This document shows positions 45,620 to 54,552 of a stretch of 55,657 bases of DNA, one piece after another. A model generated the notes under the pieces. That model was not told the DNA's origin, did no database searches, and worked only from the letters and a program-made list of their open reading frames with translations. Source of the DNA: an uncultured Myxococcales bacterium (GTDB lineage: Bacteria; Myxococcota_A; UBA9042); NCBI GenBank assembly GCA_903929795.1, contig CAIYWC010000214.1:1-55657 (forward strand), read 5' to 3'. Made by a program: the position numbers and the translations under genes. Every line of letters begins with the position of its first letter. Position 1 is the first letter of the stretch.

Positions 45620-47113
45620 ATGGCCATCGACTTCGATTTTTCGCGCCGTCACCACCATCACCCTCCGGCCCCACCGCCGCCGGTGGCGCTCCCGGCGGAT
45701 TCAACGGTGGTCAGCGCGCGAGGCCTGGAGCCGCCGGTGAGCCTACGACGTCCAAGTACCCAGTCTTCCGAGTCGTTGATCTGTCTCGGCAGGTCTGGTA
45801 GTCGGAAGTCGACACTGATGCTCCAGTCCTATGTGCGCGCGATCGCCTATGAATATCGGCATGTCGCGCCAGGGAGGAGGCGTTCATTCGCTATTATTGA
45901 TTTCAAAGACGATTTGGCTGAGGGACTTCTGGCCGGGCTGGCCGCGGAGGTTCCCCAGGCCCTTGAGAACACCTACTTTCTGAATCCGTTTTCACGGAAC
46001 GCGGGGATCTTTCCATACAACCTCGTCCATGCCGACGCGTGTGGAACGCCGAACGACATGCGGGCTCGGCAGATCGCTCATCTGGTGGGCCGAGCTTCTG
46101 GTACTGGCGTCCTTGCCGTCGCGCTTGGCGGGCGTCAATTGGAGCTCATTGCCGCTCTATTCCACGCGATCTTTGAATGCGACCACCCGAGCCGCAGTTT
46201 GGCCTGGGCTGCCGACGCATTGGCGTCTTCCGACGGGATCGGGCGCCTGGCTTCGTTGTGTCGCAGCGAAAGGGCGCGCCGCACCCTGCTGTCGCTGCGA
46301 TTGCCGCCGGATGTGCTGGCCAGTACCGGGACGCGGATCAGGTCTGTCCTGTCGGCGTATCAGGACCTGGAGAACATGATGAGCGCACCGACTTGTGTCA
46401 ACTGGCGCAACCTCACCTCTCCCGGCACCGTCACTATTTGCGCTTTGGGGAAACCGATCGGTGGAGCGCTTGAACTCGCTGAATTCCACGGCAATGTTTT
46501 GGTCCGACAGTGCATCGAGTTCCTGCTGGCTTCGCGAACAAGTCCGACCAATCAGCCGCCCGTCACCGTCGCAATCGACGAATGCCAGATGGCTGCATCC
46601 GCAATACATGATTGTTTACGACGCGTTATCGAAACAGGCCGATCACGCAACGTGCAAGTCCACTTGATCTGCCAAGGTACTCGGGCACTTCGCGACGCCT
46701 CGGGTGCGCTGTTCGAGTCGCTGCTCACGAACTGCGCCTACACGTTCTGCGGAAGGTTAAGTTCCAGTGATGCAACACTATTTTGCCGCGAGGCGCTGGG
46801 TCCATCCATTCCTGCCGCCGCCGCAAACCGAATCGCCGGCGAGCTGATCTCGCTGCCGCCTGGCGAATTCTTTTTTTCCGAGGGCGACGGCAAGCCCCGT
46901 CGGTTTCGCGGGGCCCCGCCGGACCTGAACGCGTGGCGACAAGCCAGCGTCAGCAGGGCGGGCGACATTGCGGCCGTGCGCAGGCGCCTTTGCCCGCAGC
47001 CGCTTCCGCCCGCGACTCACCTCTGGGACGTCGCCTCTGGCCCGTCGGCAATGCCGCCGACCAGCTGGGTCGACCCACGAACACCGCGTCAACCGCGCTC
47101 GCGTTTGGGGTGA
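45620..47113 (+). CDS. HerA/TraG-like ATPase with degenerate P-loop, module B
   Basis: The product has 497 residues. The N-terminus is His- and Pro-rich and probably disordered. The P-loop reads GRSGSRKST (57-65), with Arg where the glycine before the Lys should be. The Walker B is VTVAIDECQ, and FAIIDFKDDLAEGLL follows the P-loop as in coupling-type ATPases. Compared with the module A protein (GKTGSGKST) it may hydrolyse ATP poorly or be non-catalytic. It is the mirror-module counterpart of the gene at 26934. Confidence 0.7.
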   Translation: MAIDFDFSRRHHHHPPAPPPPVALPADSTVVSARGLEPPVSLRRPSTQSSESLICLGRSGSRKSTLMLQSYVRAIAYEYRHVAPGRRRSFAIIDFKDDLAEGLLAGLAAEVPQALENTYFLNPFSRNAGIFPYNLVHADACGTPNDMRARQIAHLVGRASGTGVLAVALGGRQLELIAALFHAIFECDHPSRSLAWAADALASSDGIGRLASLCRSERARRTLLSLRLPPDVLASTGTRIRSVLSAYQDLENMMSAPTCVNWRNLTSPGTVTICALGKPIGGALELAEFHGNVLVRQCIEFLLASRTSPTNQPPVTVAIDECQMAASAIHDCLRRVIETGRSRNVQVHLICQGTRALRDASGALFESLLTNCAYTFCGRLSSSDATLFCREALGPSIPAAAANRIAGELISLPPGEFFFSEGDGKPRRFRGAPPDLNAWRQASVSRAGDIAAVRRRLCPQPLPPATHLWDVASGPSAMPPTSWVDPRTPRQPRSRLG

Positions 47114-47116
47114 AAC

Positions 47117-47449
47117 ATGCCTTTTTTCATGCACTTCATCGGCTGGATCTTCAGAGCCTTGACCTTGATGGCGAACGCAGCGTGGTGGCTGCTTTTCGCC
47201 ATTGGCCGAGGCATCAGGTTCGCCCAGGCGTGGCAGCGGTCGCAGACCGCGGCGCGCGACGGTGTTCACTGCGCAGCCGGACATTTGCTCAACCCTTACA
47301 GCACGTTCCAGTGCGGGTCGTGCGGGACGGTATGGCGAGGTAGCGGCTGGTTTTGTCCTGCGAGGGAGTGCAGGGCACCCGCAACGGCTCATCTGCAGTG
47401 CCAGGAGCCCGGCTGCCCTTACACCGTCGAGAATCCGCACCGCGGCTAG
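47117..47449 (+). CDS. TM-anchored zinc-ribbon protein
   Basis: The product has 110 residues. An N-terminal hydrophobic segment (about 4-30) anchors the protein. The rest has CAAGH and the pairs CGSC, C..REC, C..PGC, which suggest one or two zinc ribbons. It is placed between the HerA-like and replication-relaxation genes. The function is unknown. Confidence 0.6.
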   Translation: MPFFMHFIGWIFRALTLMANAAWWLLFAIGRGIRFAQAWQRSQTAARDGVHCAAGHLLNPYSTFQCGSCGTVWRGSGWFCPARECRAPATAHLQCQEPGCPYTVENPHRG

Positions 47450-47459
47450 GAGGTCCTTG

Positions 47460-48215
47460 ATGTCACGGCGAAAACGTTGCATTCCAGCGGAGCGAGGTCC
47501 GGTTCATTTGACCGAACGGGACTACTTGCTGCTCGACGCCGTTGCACGCTGCGGCTACCTGACATCCGCGCAGATCACCAGAGAGTTCTTCAAAAGCCAG
47601 GACCGAGCCCTCCATCGGCTTCGCCAGTTGGTCGACGCCCGCTACCTGAACGCGACGTTGTTGGCCTCCCGGGCGCCGAACTTGCTCTCGTGTACGTCGG
47701 CCGCGCTTGACGCACTACGTGATCGGGATGGTTCGCTGGACGGAATCCGCTTGCCGTCCCCGATCCGCGCATCCGCCGTGCCGCATTTTGTACTGACGAA
47801 CGACTTTCGCCTGTACTGCGCCGCGTTGCGCGAAGCCGGCCATGGCGAGCTGCTGCGCTGGGACGCCGGCGCCGGAGTCGAGTCGCAGAACACGCGTGCG
47901 CACCGGCTGCGCCCCGACGCGACGATCTCCGTCCGGCTCGGGAGCGCGGTCGGCACCGCATTTGTCGAGATCGACTGCGGCCATGAGGGTGCCGACTTGG
48001 AGGATAAGCTCAGTCGTTACGCGCGATTGCTCCCAGTGCCGGCGACGCAGGTTTGGATTGTGGCGGCTGGGCCCGTGGCTCGGGTCCTCGCCGTGGCGCG
48101 GATGTGTCGGCGTCACCAAATCGACCGGTTCTGTCGACTTTTCACGCCGGAGGACATCTGCGTCCGTCCTGCCAAACCAGCTGCCCCTAGGCTGTTCCGG
48201 TTGTTTGAACCTTGA
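47460..48215 (+). CDS. Replication-relaxation family protein, module B
   Basis: The product has 251 residues, with AGGAGG before the start. The N-terminal winged helix (TERDYLLLDAVARCGYLTSAQI in outline, residues 18-38) and the following RALHRLRQLVDARYL match the protein at 26009. The nuclease-like core is also seen (RPDATISVRL and FVEIDCG). It is shorter than the module A copy. It lies downstream of its HerA-like partner, whereas in module A it lies upstream. Confidence 0.65.
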   Translation: MSRRKRCIPAERGPVHLTERDYLLLDAVARCGYLTSAQITREFFKSQDRALHRLRQLVDARYLNATLLASRAPNLLSCTSAALDALRDRDGSLDGIRLPSPIRASAVPHFVLTNDFRLYCAALREAGHGELLRWDAGAGVESQNTRAHRLRPDATISVRLGSAVGTAFVEIDCGHEGADLEDKLSRYARLLPVPATQVWIVAAGPVARVLAVARMCRRHQIDRFCRLFTPEDICVRPAKPAAPRLFRLFEP

Positions 48216-48267
48216 GTACGCGGGGGACGTGCTCGATGACCGGTGTATCAACACCGAACAAATTGAT

Positions 48268-48296
48268 TTGATTTAGCAAAACGCATTTTCTATACT
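48268..48296 (+). promoter_or_regulatory. Sigma70-like promoter ahead of the integrase
   Basis: TTGATT at 48268-48273, a 17-base spacer and TATACT at 48291-48296 form a good promoter. A 7-bp stem (48295-48301 with 48312-48318) follows in the presumed leader. Confidence 0.6.
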
Positions 48297-48335
48297 CGGG
48301 CACCTGCTGACGCCCGAGCGAGGACTCGGGCGGCG

Positions 48336-48686
48336 ATGGACCAGGTACGGCGAAATCCAGATCAAGTGCTGGCCACCGAGATGGTTGCGGCAATTGAGGC
48401 TTCGCCCGACGCGGACATCGTCAGCGCGCTTCGCGACCATGCGCGCGCGCTTCGGGAAGTGGCAACGGCGATCCGGGAGGCACCATGGCTGGAGAACTTT
48501 TCAAGGAATCTGATGGACGCTTCCACGTCCGTGCGTGGACTGAAATCCGCAACGAGCGTGGTCGTACATCCACAGAACGACACAGAATTCGATATTGGTA
48601 CGATGGCGGTGAGAAAGGCCAGGATACGGGTCAAACGCCCGAAGAAGCCGTCGTCAAAGCCCAAGCAATCTGGCGGGCGCACATAG
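48336..48686 (+). CDS. Possible small gene overlapping the integrase start
   Basis: The first 50 residues read like a helical protein (DIVSALRDHARALREVATAIREAPWLEN), but from 48485 the frame overlaps the integrase gene by about 200 bases and looks less protein-like. Either a small overlapping gene or a fusion broken by a frameshift is possible. It is analogous in position to the 77-residue gene before the serine recombinase. Confidence 0.3.
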   Translation: MDQVRRNPDQVLATEMVAAIEASPDADIVSALRDHARALREVATAIREAPWLENFSRNLMDASTSVRGLKSATSVVVHPQNDTEFDIGTMAVRKARIRVKRPKKPSSKPKQSGGRT

Positions 48687-49606
48687 ACGGCATCCTCGAC
48701 GCGCCTGACCCAGACCCGTTGCTGCTCAGCGAATTGGTCAAGAAGTTCCTCGCCCGCGACCGCCTTGCGCCCGCGAGTCACAACAGCTATGAGCGCACGT
48801 TCAGCCTGCTGACGCGACACATCGGCGCGGACCGCCCGCTAAAGCACATCGGCAAGGCGGCGATTCAGGGCTGGCTTGACGCGATGACGTGCAAGCCGGT
48901 GTCGAAGAAGTCGTACCTGCGGCAGGCGAGCGCGCTGTTCAAGTATGGAAAAGCAGAACACTTCATCGAAGCCGACCCGACCGCCGAGATCAAGCTGACG
49001 GTGCCGCCGCATCAGATTCGCCCCTGGCTACCACACGAGGAATGGGCGAAGTTTGTCGAGGCGTGCAGCACGCACCATCGCGTGCGCGCGGAGTTTGTGC
49101 TGCACACCGGCCTGCGCGCCGGCGAACTGTGCGCGGCCGAATGGACCTGGCTGCACCAGACGACGGGACGCCAGGCGCTGACGATCCCGAAGATGAAATC
49201 GAAGCACCCGCGGGCGGTGCCGCTCGACAAGCGCGCGCAAGAACTGCTGGAGGCTGCCAAAGGAATCTGGGGCGAGGGCGGAAGGATCTTTGGCCCCGAA
49301 GGCTTCAAGGGCGACAACTTGCGCGACAACACCGTGACCGCGTGCGGCAAGGCCAAGGTGACGGTCGTGGACTTCCACGGCCTGCGCCGCTCGTGCGGCG
49401 CGCATTGGATTGCGTGCGGGGTTCCGCTGTTGCACGTGTCGCGACTGCTCGGACACGCCGACGTCACGACGACCGCGCGGCACTACGCTGGGATCGCGGA
49501 TGGCACACTGTCCGCCGAGATCGAGCGCGTAGAGTTGGTCGGACTGGCCGGCGACGGACCGAAGCCGCAACCCCAACCGGCGGTCGACGAGCAGGCGATT
49601 GAATAG
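48485..49606 (+). CDS. Tyrosine integrase of module B
   Basis: The product has 373 residues. The catalytic set is complete: HTGLRAGEL (first Arg), DFHGLRRSCGAHW (HxxR) and LLGHADVTTTARHYAGI (His and nucleophilic Tyr). A beta-rich arm-binding domain fills the first 70 residues (FHVRAWTEIRN, HRIRYWYDGG), as in phage and element integrases. It ends module B and is transcribed toward tRNA-Thr. Whether that tRNA is its target cannot be told from this window. Confidence 0.9.
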   Translation: MAGELFKESDGRFHVRAWTEIRNERGRTSTERHRIRYWYDGGEKGQDTGQTPEEAVVKAQAIWRAHIDGILDAPDPDPLLLSELVKKFLARDRLAPASHNSYERTFSLLTRHIGADRPLKHIGKAAIQGWLDAMTCKPVSKKSYLRQASALFKYGKAEHFIEADPTAEIKLTVPPHQIRPWLPHEEWAKFVEACSTHHRVRAEFVLHTGLRAGELCAAEWTWLHQTTGRQALTIPKMKSKHPRAVPLDKRAQELLEAAKGIWGEGGRIFGPEGFKGDNLRDNTVTACGKAKVTVVDFHGLRRSCGAHWIACGVPLLHVSRLLGHADVTTTARHYAGIADGTLSAEIERVELVGLAGDGPKPQPQPAVDEQAIE

Positions 49607-50495
49607 GCGGGCACCCGGCGCATTGGCAGATCGATCGCGGTCAACCGGTGTCCCAGCTGAGACGTGCGCTCCTCCTTGGAGCCGCAGGTTTGTCCCGCGC
49701 CGTGCGTGAAGCCCAGCAAGCCTGGACCAACGGGCCCGTCCGTCCGACGTCGCCGTCGCAGGTCGAACTGGGCACCGAGTGGCGTCGCTTCCAGGCGTCC
49801 GCGCGCGCGAAGCCCCGCGCGGGAACCTGTGGCCGGAAGCGACGGCGATCCGACGAACCGGTTGACGCTTGGCGATCCACGTTGCGCAGTCTTGCCGCAG
49901 CAGCTGTCGATGTTGACACGACTATGGCCGCTCCTTCGGGCCGCTGCGCCAAACGACGGCGGGGCAGGCGCGGGCACACCCGCCAAACGAAGGTGATCGA
50001 CAACTCGCCAATCGGACCGCCAAGCGACCGGCCAATCGACGGCGGCTCACACATAGAAAAACGGTCGCCGGAAGCCGAGTTGCGGCCAAATTGCCGGCGT
50101 GTTTACACCGGTGATTGGTGTCGTACGTGAAGTGGGCGTCCGTGCGGGGTCTGGGTGAACGGGCAGCGTTGGCGACCGCAGCACGGTCGACGCCACCGCA
50201 GGGACACGGACTCGCCTGGCATCCGTTGGGCGGGCGTCGGCGGGCGCCGCGACCCGCGCGGCGAAACTGAAAAAGCGGCCGGGCGAGCGCCGGCCGCCGA
50301 AGTGCAGCATCTCCGCAAACAGGGTGAGTGTCAGACCGCTCGCGCCGCAGCAACGCCAGCGCGCACCAACTCGCGCAACGCCTTCAGTCCCGCATTCCGC
50401 GGCCGGTCAAGATGCCAGCCAGTCCGACAACGTCCGACTTCCCCGGGACATCGCAGAGCGCGGGCAAGCCGTCGTCACGTGGGCCCGCCGGGCGC
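49607..50495. other. Intergenic region after the module B integrase
   Basis: In 889 bases I see no credible gene; long frames exist on both strands but have the biased composition of GC-rich non-coding DNA. A minus-strand terminator lies at 50270-50297. An attachment site could be here. Confidence 0.4.
50270..50297 (-). terminator. Rho-independent terminator, minus strand
   Basis: An 8-bp stem (GCGGCCGG with CCGGCCGC) is followed on the minus strand by five Ts. It lies about 200 bases downstream of the small gene at 50496. Confidence 0.65.
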
Positions 50496-50786
50496 TTAGA
50501 TTCCGCGGCGGTTCGCGCCTGCCCGGCATTCGATTACCTCACGCGCGCGTTCCGCTTCGGCCGGGTAGCAAGCAGGGCAAACGAACCGCCCGGTCCCTTC
50601 CACTACGCACCAGGCGTCACCCAACGCGCCGCCTCCCGGCTTCGCGCCGATTGCGAACGTCAAAGGTCCGACTTGAACCGCGCCGCAGTTCTCGCAGTGA
50701 TTATTCATACGTTTAGAACGGTTACGTGACGGCGGCTTAGGTGCAGCCAGTCTTGGCGGCCGGTGGCGGACTTTCGCAGCGGCCAT
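50496..50786 (-). CDS. Small protein with zinc-finger-like Cys pairs
   Basis: The product has 96 residues from 50786, where GAGG lies 7 bases upstream; an internal Met at 50708 is an alternative. CENCG and CPACY pairs could bind a zinc ion. The N-terminus is basic. It is the last gene of the minus-strand run that starts with the recombinase at 52171. The function is unknown. Confidence 0.5.
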   Translation of the reverse strand: MAAAKVRHRPPRLAAPKPPSRNRSKRMNNHCENCGAVQVGPLTFAIGAKPGGGALGDAWCVVEGTGRFVCPACYPAEAERAREVIECRAGANRRGI

Positions 50787-50818
50787 GGTGCGACCTCATA
50801 AATCCGCGTCTTTCTGCT

Positions 50819-50846
50819 GTTATGCGCGGGTCTGGGTATCAACTGG
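50819..50846. repeat. Imperfect direct repeat, copy 1
   Basis: This 28-base element matches 52229-52256 at 23 positions (core GTTATGCGC..GTCTGG). It includes the stop codon and last residues of the gene at 50820. Together the copies flank the 150-residue and recombinase genes. Confidence 0.55.
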
Positions 50847-51272
50847 GCTACCAAATACGCAAAGCAAGTCGCCGCGTGGAAAGCCAAGGCCTGAGGCCAT
50901 GATGGCGGCGTCAAACTCTTCAAGTTCAATCAGCGCACGCAGTCCGAGCGCAGCGAAGTCGTCCGGCGTCACGATGACGCCGCAATTCTCGCTCATTGCG
51001 TGTTCGGCCCGGGCAAGCAACCCGGTCGCTCTGTCGCGCTGTGCTGGCGAGAATCGCAGCGTGCGGTAGTCAAGTGCGGGCGCCAGCAACAACACAACCT
51101 CGCCCGGCGCGGTCAGGTCTGTGATTCGCAACTCCGCAAGGTCTAGCTCGATTGCGCTAGACGCGGCGTTTCGTGTCAGTCGATACCAAGTGCCATCCGC
51201 GGTTCTGTTGTCGGTCTTGAACGCTGTCGCGGTGACAAGTTCCTTATCCTTCCAAGGGTGTAGCACTTTCAT
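50820..51272 (-). CDS. Unknown 150-residue protein
   Basis: I do not recognise this protein. It reads as a compact alpha/beta fold (ELVTATAFKTD, GEVVLLLAPALDYRTLRF, DFAALGLRALIELEEF). It starts 20 bases after the stop of the recombinase gene and is likely in its operon. A CATACATGTATG palindrome overlaps the start codon. No Shine-Dalgarno site is visible, so translation may be coupled. Confidence 0.55.
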   Translation of the reverse strand: MKVLHPWKDKELVTATAFKTDNRTADGTWYRLTRNAASSAIELDLAELRITDLTAPGEVVLLLAPALDYRTLRFSPAQRDRATGLLARAEHAMSENCGVIVTPDDFAALGLRALIELEEFDAAIMASGLGFPRGDLLCVFGSPVDTQTRA

Positions 51273-51292
51273 ACATGTATGAAATAGTTGAC

Positions 51293-52171
51293 TTATCTTC
51301 TTGCCTTTGTTGCTCGCTCCGCTTCAAACGCAGCCCCAAGCCGCGCCGCCGCGTTGATTCTGTCTTGCGCCGCCACGGTCACGTAAAGCGCCGATGCCGC
51401 GGAGTGGCGGAGCAAGTGCGGTGTCACCCGTCGGCGGATGCCGGCAACGCGTGCGTACTTGCTGACCATTTCCTGCACTGACCGCACGGCCATACGTGCA
51501 CCCGTGTGCGAGACAAACAGTGCAGGCTCGCACGGCGGCGGGTGCAAGTCGCTGCGGCGCGCAAGGTAGGCTGCAAGTGCGCGAGTCGCAGGCGGGTTCA
51601 GCCACACGGCCGCAGACTTGCCGCCGTTACGCCGCACGCCGACCAGCACGCCCGTTTGCACGTCCAGTTGGGCGGTGTCCAGCCCGGCAAGCTCGCCGAC
51701 GCGAAGCGCCGTCTGTATCAGCGTTTGCACGATGGCGACATTTCGCGCGCGATAGACGCCCGGCGATTCGCGGTCCACTGCCGCGACAAGCGCGACAAGT
51801 TCTTGCAAGGACAACGGTTGCGGGTCACGGCGCGACACGCGTTGCCGTGAAATGCCCGCCGTCGGGTCGCCGGTGACAAGCCCGCGCCCCGCAAGGAAGC
51901 CGTACCACGCCCGCAGCGCTGAAAGGCGGAGGTTCCAACGGCCCCGGGCAAGCGCAACGTCGCCGGTGGCGTGGTGCGTCGAACCTAGAAACTGTTGAAT
52001 CTGTGCGCGGTTGCATCCTATGGCCGCGTCCAGACTGCCGACAAAGCGCACGAACTGCGCCAGCGCGGCCCCGTACGTTTTCGACGTGCGCGGCGCGCGC
52101 AACCGTTCGGCGGTCAAGTAGTCCGCAAACGCGGCGGTCAAGTTGTGAGTCGGATGTTGGGGGCGGTTCAT
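51293..52171 (-). pseudogene. Tyrosine recombinase lacking the C-terminal catalytic box
   Basis: The product has 292 residues. The N-terminal DNA-binding domain, QTALRVGELAG (first Arg) and TPHLLRHSAASAL (HxxR) are clear. The protein then ends after 32 unrelated residues, so the final GHxx..TT..Y box with the nucleophilic Tyr is missing. It is probably inactive, or acts as a DNA-binding protein. It starts at MNRPQHP, 52171. Confidence 0.7.
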
Positions 52172-52785
52172 AGCGGCCAAGCGTGAATCTCTTGCTTGGC
52201 TCTGTAGATAGTTTAGCGCATACCAGCAGTTATGCGCAAGTCTGGTTATCCACAGGACCGGGCCGGCGTGAATTGGGGCCGTCTGACGTGGTAGCCCCGT
52301 GCCACGACGCCCGCGGTCGGGGGGCAAAGTCGCCGATGCGCGATTGCGCAACACGTGCGCAGAAAGCCAGCCAGCCAGCCGGCTTGCCGGCAACGCAAGG
52401 AAACGGTGGCGGTCTATCGGCGACAGCCGGCACCGCCAGTGGCACGGATTCCGAGTCGCGTCGACGCGCAAGGTGGACGGCGAAGGTTCGCGTCAGGGAT
52501 GGACGCAACTCTGGTGCGGGCGACCCGGCTCGGCCGCGCGCGGGTGAGCCTGGGCGCTGACGTCCGCGAGGCCAGAGTGGACAAGATGCAACCCAGCAGT
52601 CGCCCACTTGCTGATTTCAAAGGCTCCCTTGCGAATCGGCAAAGGGCGTGCCCGACCGATACCCGTGCTCCAGGCGGGCGCCAGCGGTATGTGCGCGGTG
52701 CGCACTGTCACGTAAATTGTAAATCTTTGTGAACGCCCGCCATGGCTCAGTCTGTCGGACTCGCCAAGCGTTGGTCCAGCCGCCG
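52172..52785. other. Intergenic region
   Basis: In 614 bases no credible gene is seen. The region contains direct-repeat copy 2 and then GC-rich sequence with no strong structure I could identify. Confidence 0.4.
52229..52256. repeat. Imperfect direct repeat, copy 2
   Basis: This is the second copy of the 28-base element, 57 bases upstream of the recombinase start. In one minus-strand frame both copies encode VDxQTxA followed by a stop. Confidence 0.55.
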
Positions 52786-54159
52786 CTATTCGTGTGGCTT
52801 GGTGGCTGGCAGCTTTGCAATGACTTCCGCCAGCATCGAAACCAATTTCGGTTCCGCGACGCTCGGACGGTCGTCCTGCCGACCAAACCAGCGCTCGACC
52901 ATTTTCTCCTTGACCTCATTGCGCTTTTCGGGACTGAGCGATTCCAAATACGGACCGATTGCCTTGAGGTCCAGCGCGAGCTGCTTGCATCGAGTGGCAG
53001 TACTCTGGAACTTTGCAGCAACGCTTGCTGTCCAACCAGCGACAACGATCGCGGCAAGGCCAGTTGTGATGCGCGCAACCAGGACCGGCCATGTCGGGTC
53101 GCGTTGCATGACGAACGTCGCAATGGCAATGATTCCAATAAGCGCGGCGCCGATTCCACCAGCCCAGAGCGTAATGTTGCGCCACCGTTCAGCGTGCGCA
53201 AACGCCGCCCCGGCCTCCTGCTCGTAGTGCTCAGCCATTCCGGTCGCGGTAATCTCGCCCAGCACTTCAGCCGCAGACGATTTGTAACGCTCCAGCTCTT
53301 TCACGTAGTTTCCAGCACTTGCCAGCTGCGCCTTATCGAATTCCTCCCGCTTAGCCGTCGCGTCGGTGAGCCAGACTGTGGCCACACCTTCCTGGTCCGT
53401 GCGCAACTTCTCGTGATCGTCTCGCCACTTCGCCAGATCGGCCTCGATAGTTTTGCGCCTTGAGTCCTCTTCGGCGGCCGTGGCAGTTTGCCACGCCTCT
53501 ACGGCAGAACGACCCTCCTTGCCGATTGTTTCCACAAGCGTCGCGACAGTCTTTCGGTGGCCGTCAAGCTGGCCATTGACAGTTCCGACGGCCGTTGCCA
53601 ACTCCTCGCGCGCGTCCGAAACCTTCTTTTGCAATTCAGCGAGCCCCGCCGCGTGTGCGGCAGCATCTTCCTTGCGCGCCGTTTCAAGTTCCGTGCGCAA
53701 CGTAGCGAGTTGTTCGTCGCTTGCGGACTTGTTCGCAGCCAGGGACGTTTCAGCTGCGTCGACCTTTGCGCGAAGCGCTTCTGCCTGCGTGTCAAGCTGA
53801 GTCAGCGTCGTGGTGACCTTGGCCTCAAGTGTGGCGACGGCAGTTGCGTCACGTTCGGCGCGTTGTGCCTCGGCTGCCGACACGTTGGCAGTGACGGCCT
53901 CCACTGACAGCGCGAACTTCGCGCTCGCCTCCGCCGCCGCGCGCTCAAAGTCGGCAAGTGCCTCCGTTACTCGGGCGCTGGCAGCTGCTTCGAGTTCGGT
54001 CAGCCGATCGCCGATGTGTGTTTCGAGCGCAGTTCGTGCTGTTGCAAGAGATTCGCCTGCATGACGCCGCAGTTCGTCGGTCGCCGTGGCAAGCGCCGAT
54101 CGTACCTCTTCCTCGGAAGCGTTGATGACGCTACTGGATTGGCTACCTTCTTCTGACAT
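52786..54159 (-). CDS. Coiled-coil protein with two TM segments
   Basis: The product has 457 residues. The first 310 are Ala/Glu/Lys-rich and predicted to be a long coiled coil. Two hydrophobic segments follow (about 329-351 and 358-380), with a cytoplasmic-type C-terminal tail of about 75 residues. The design suits a membrane-anchored effector or scaffold. It is divergent from the caspase-like gene, 393 bases apart, so a joint role is possible. Confidence 0.6.
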   Translation of the reverse strand: MSEEGSQSSSVINASEEEVRSALATATDELRRHAGESLATARTALETHIGDRLTELEAAASARVTEALADFERAAAEASAKFALSVEAVTANVSAAEAQRAERDATAVATLEAKVTTTLTQLDTQAEALRAKVDAAETSLAANKSASDEQLATLRTELETARKEDAAAHAAGLAELQKKVSDAREELATAVGTVNGQLDGHRKTVATLVETIGKEGRSAVEAWQTATAAEEDSRRKTIEADLAKWRDDHEKLRTDQEGVATVWLTDATAKREEFDKAQLASAGNYVKELERYKSSAAEVLGEITATGMAEHYEQEAGAAFAHAERWRNITLWAGGIGAALIGIIAIATFVMQRDPTWPVLVARITTGLAAIVVAGWTASVAAKFQSTATRCKQLALDLKAIGPYLESLSPEKRNEVKEKMVERWFGRQDDRPSVAEPKLVSMLAEVIAKLPATKPHE

Positions 54160-54552
54160 TTCAGTCCTTTGTGGCCACGTGGCTTTTGTAGTCTTTGGCC
54201 ACTTCGTACCGCGCCAAAGAGTACTTGACCGCGGGCGCGGCGCAAGTGCCCCGGCGGCGCAGCAGAGTCTGGACCCAGCTGAGTGCTTGGTGGCGTATTT
54301 CTTGCTGGCTCCGGCTGTCGTTTGGCGCGTAGTGGTTCGCGTGAGGGTGCTTCTGCGGCACGCTTCGCCGGTATTGGGGCAGGCAGACCGATGTGCGGAC
54401 CGCGCCGAACGACTACGTCGGGTTGGCCAAGGGATCGTTGTCGCGGGGGCTCAACGTGTCCAGATCGCGCCCGCTTGCTCAACGGCACGCGCCCCTTGAC
54501 TATACGCCGCCAATCGGCATCATCTTCGTGCAGCCGCATTTGGCGCGAAGCG
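54160..54552. other. Divergent intergenic region
   Basis: No gene is supported in these 393 bases; the open frame before the caspase-like gene reads as arginine-rich non-coding sequence. Promoters for both flanking genes should be here. Confidence 0.4.

Noticed and set aside
50439..50448. TTCCCCGGGA resembles the 14-bp palindrome
   Set aside because: Only ten bases match, symmetry is lost on the right side, and such GC-rich words arise by chance here.
50819..52256. Integron-type attC sites
   Set aside because: The repeats do not fit the RYYYAAC/GTTRRRY core and no integrase with the IntI-specific domain is present.
52230..52607. 125-codon minus-strand frame
   Set aside because: Its composition is Arg/Pro/Ser-rich as in other shadow frames, with no motif and no ribosome site; it only shares the repeat-encoded VDxQT end.
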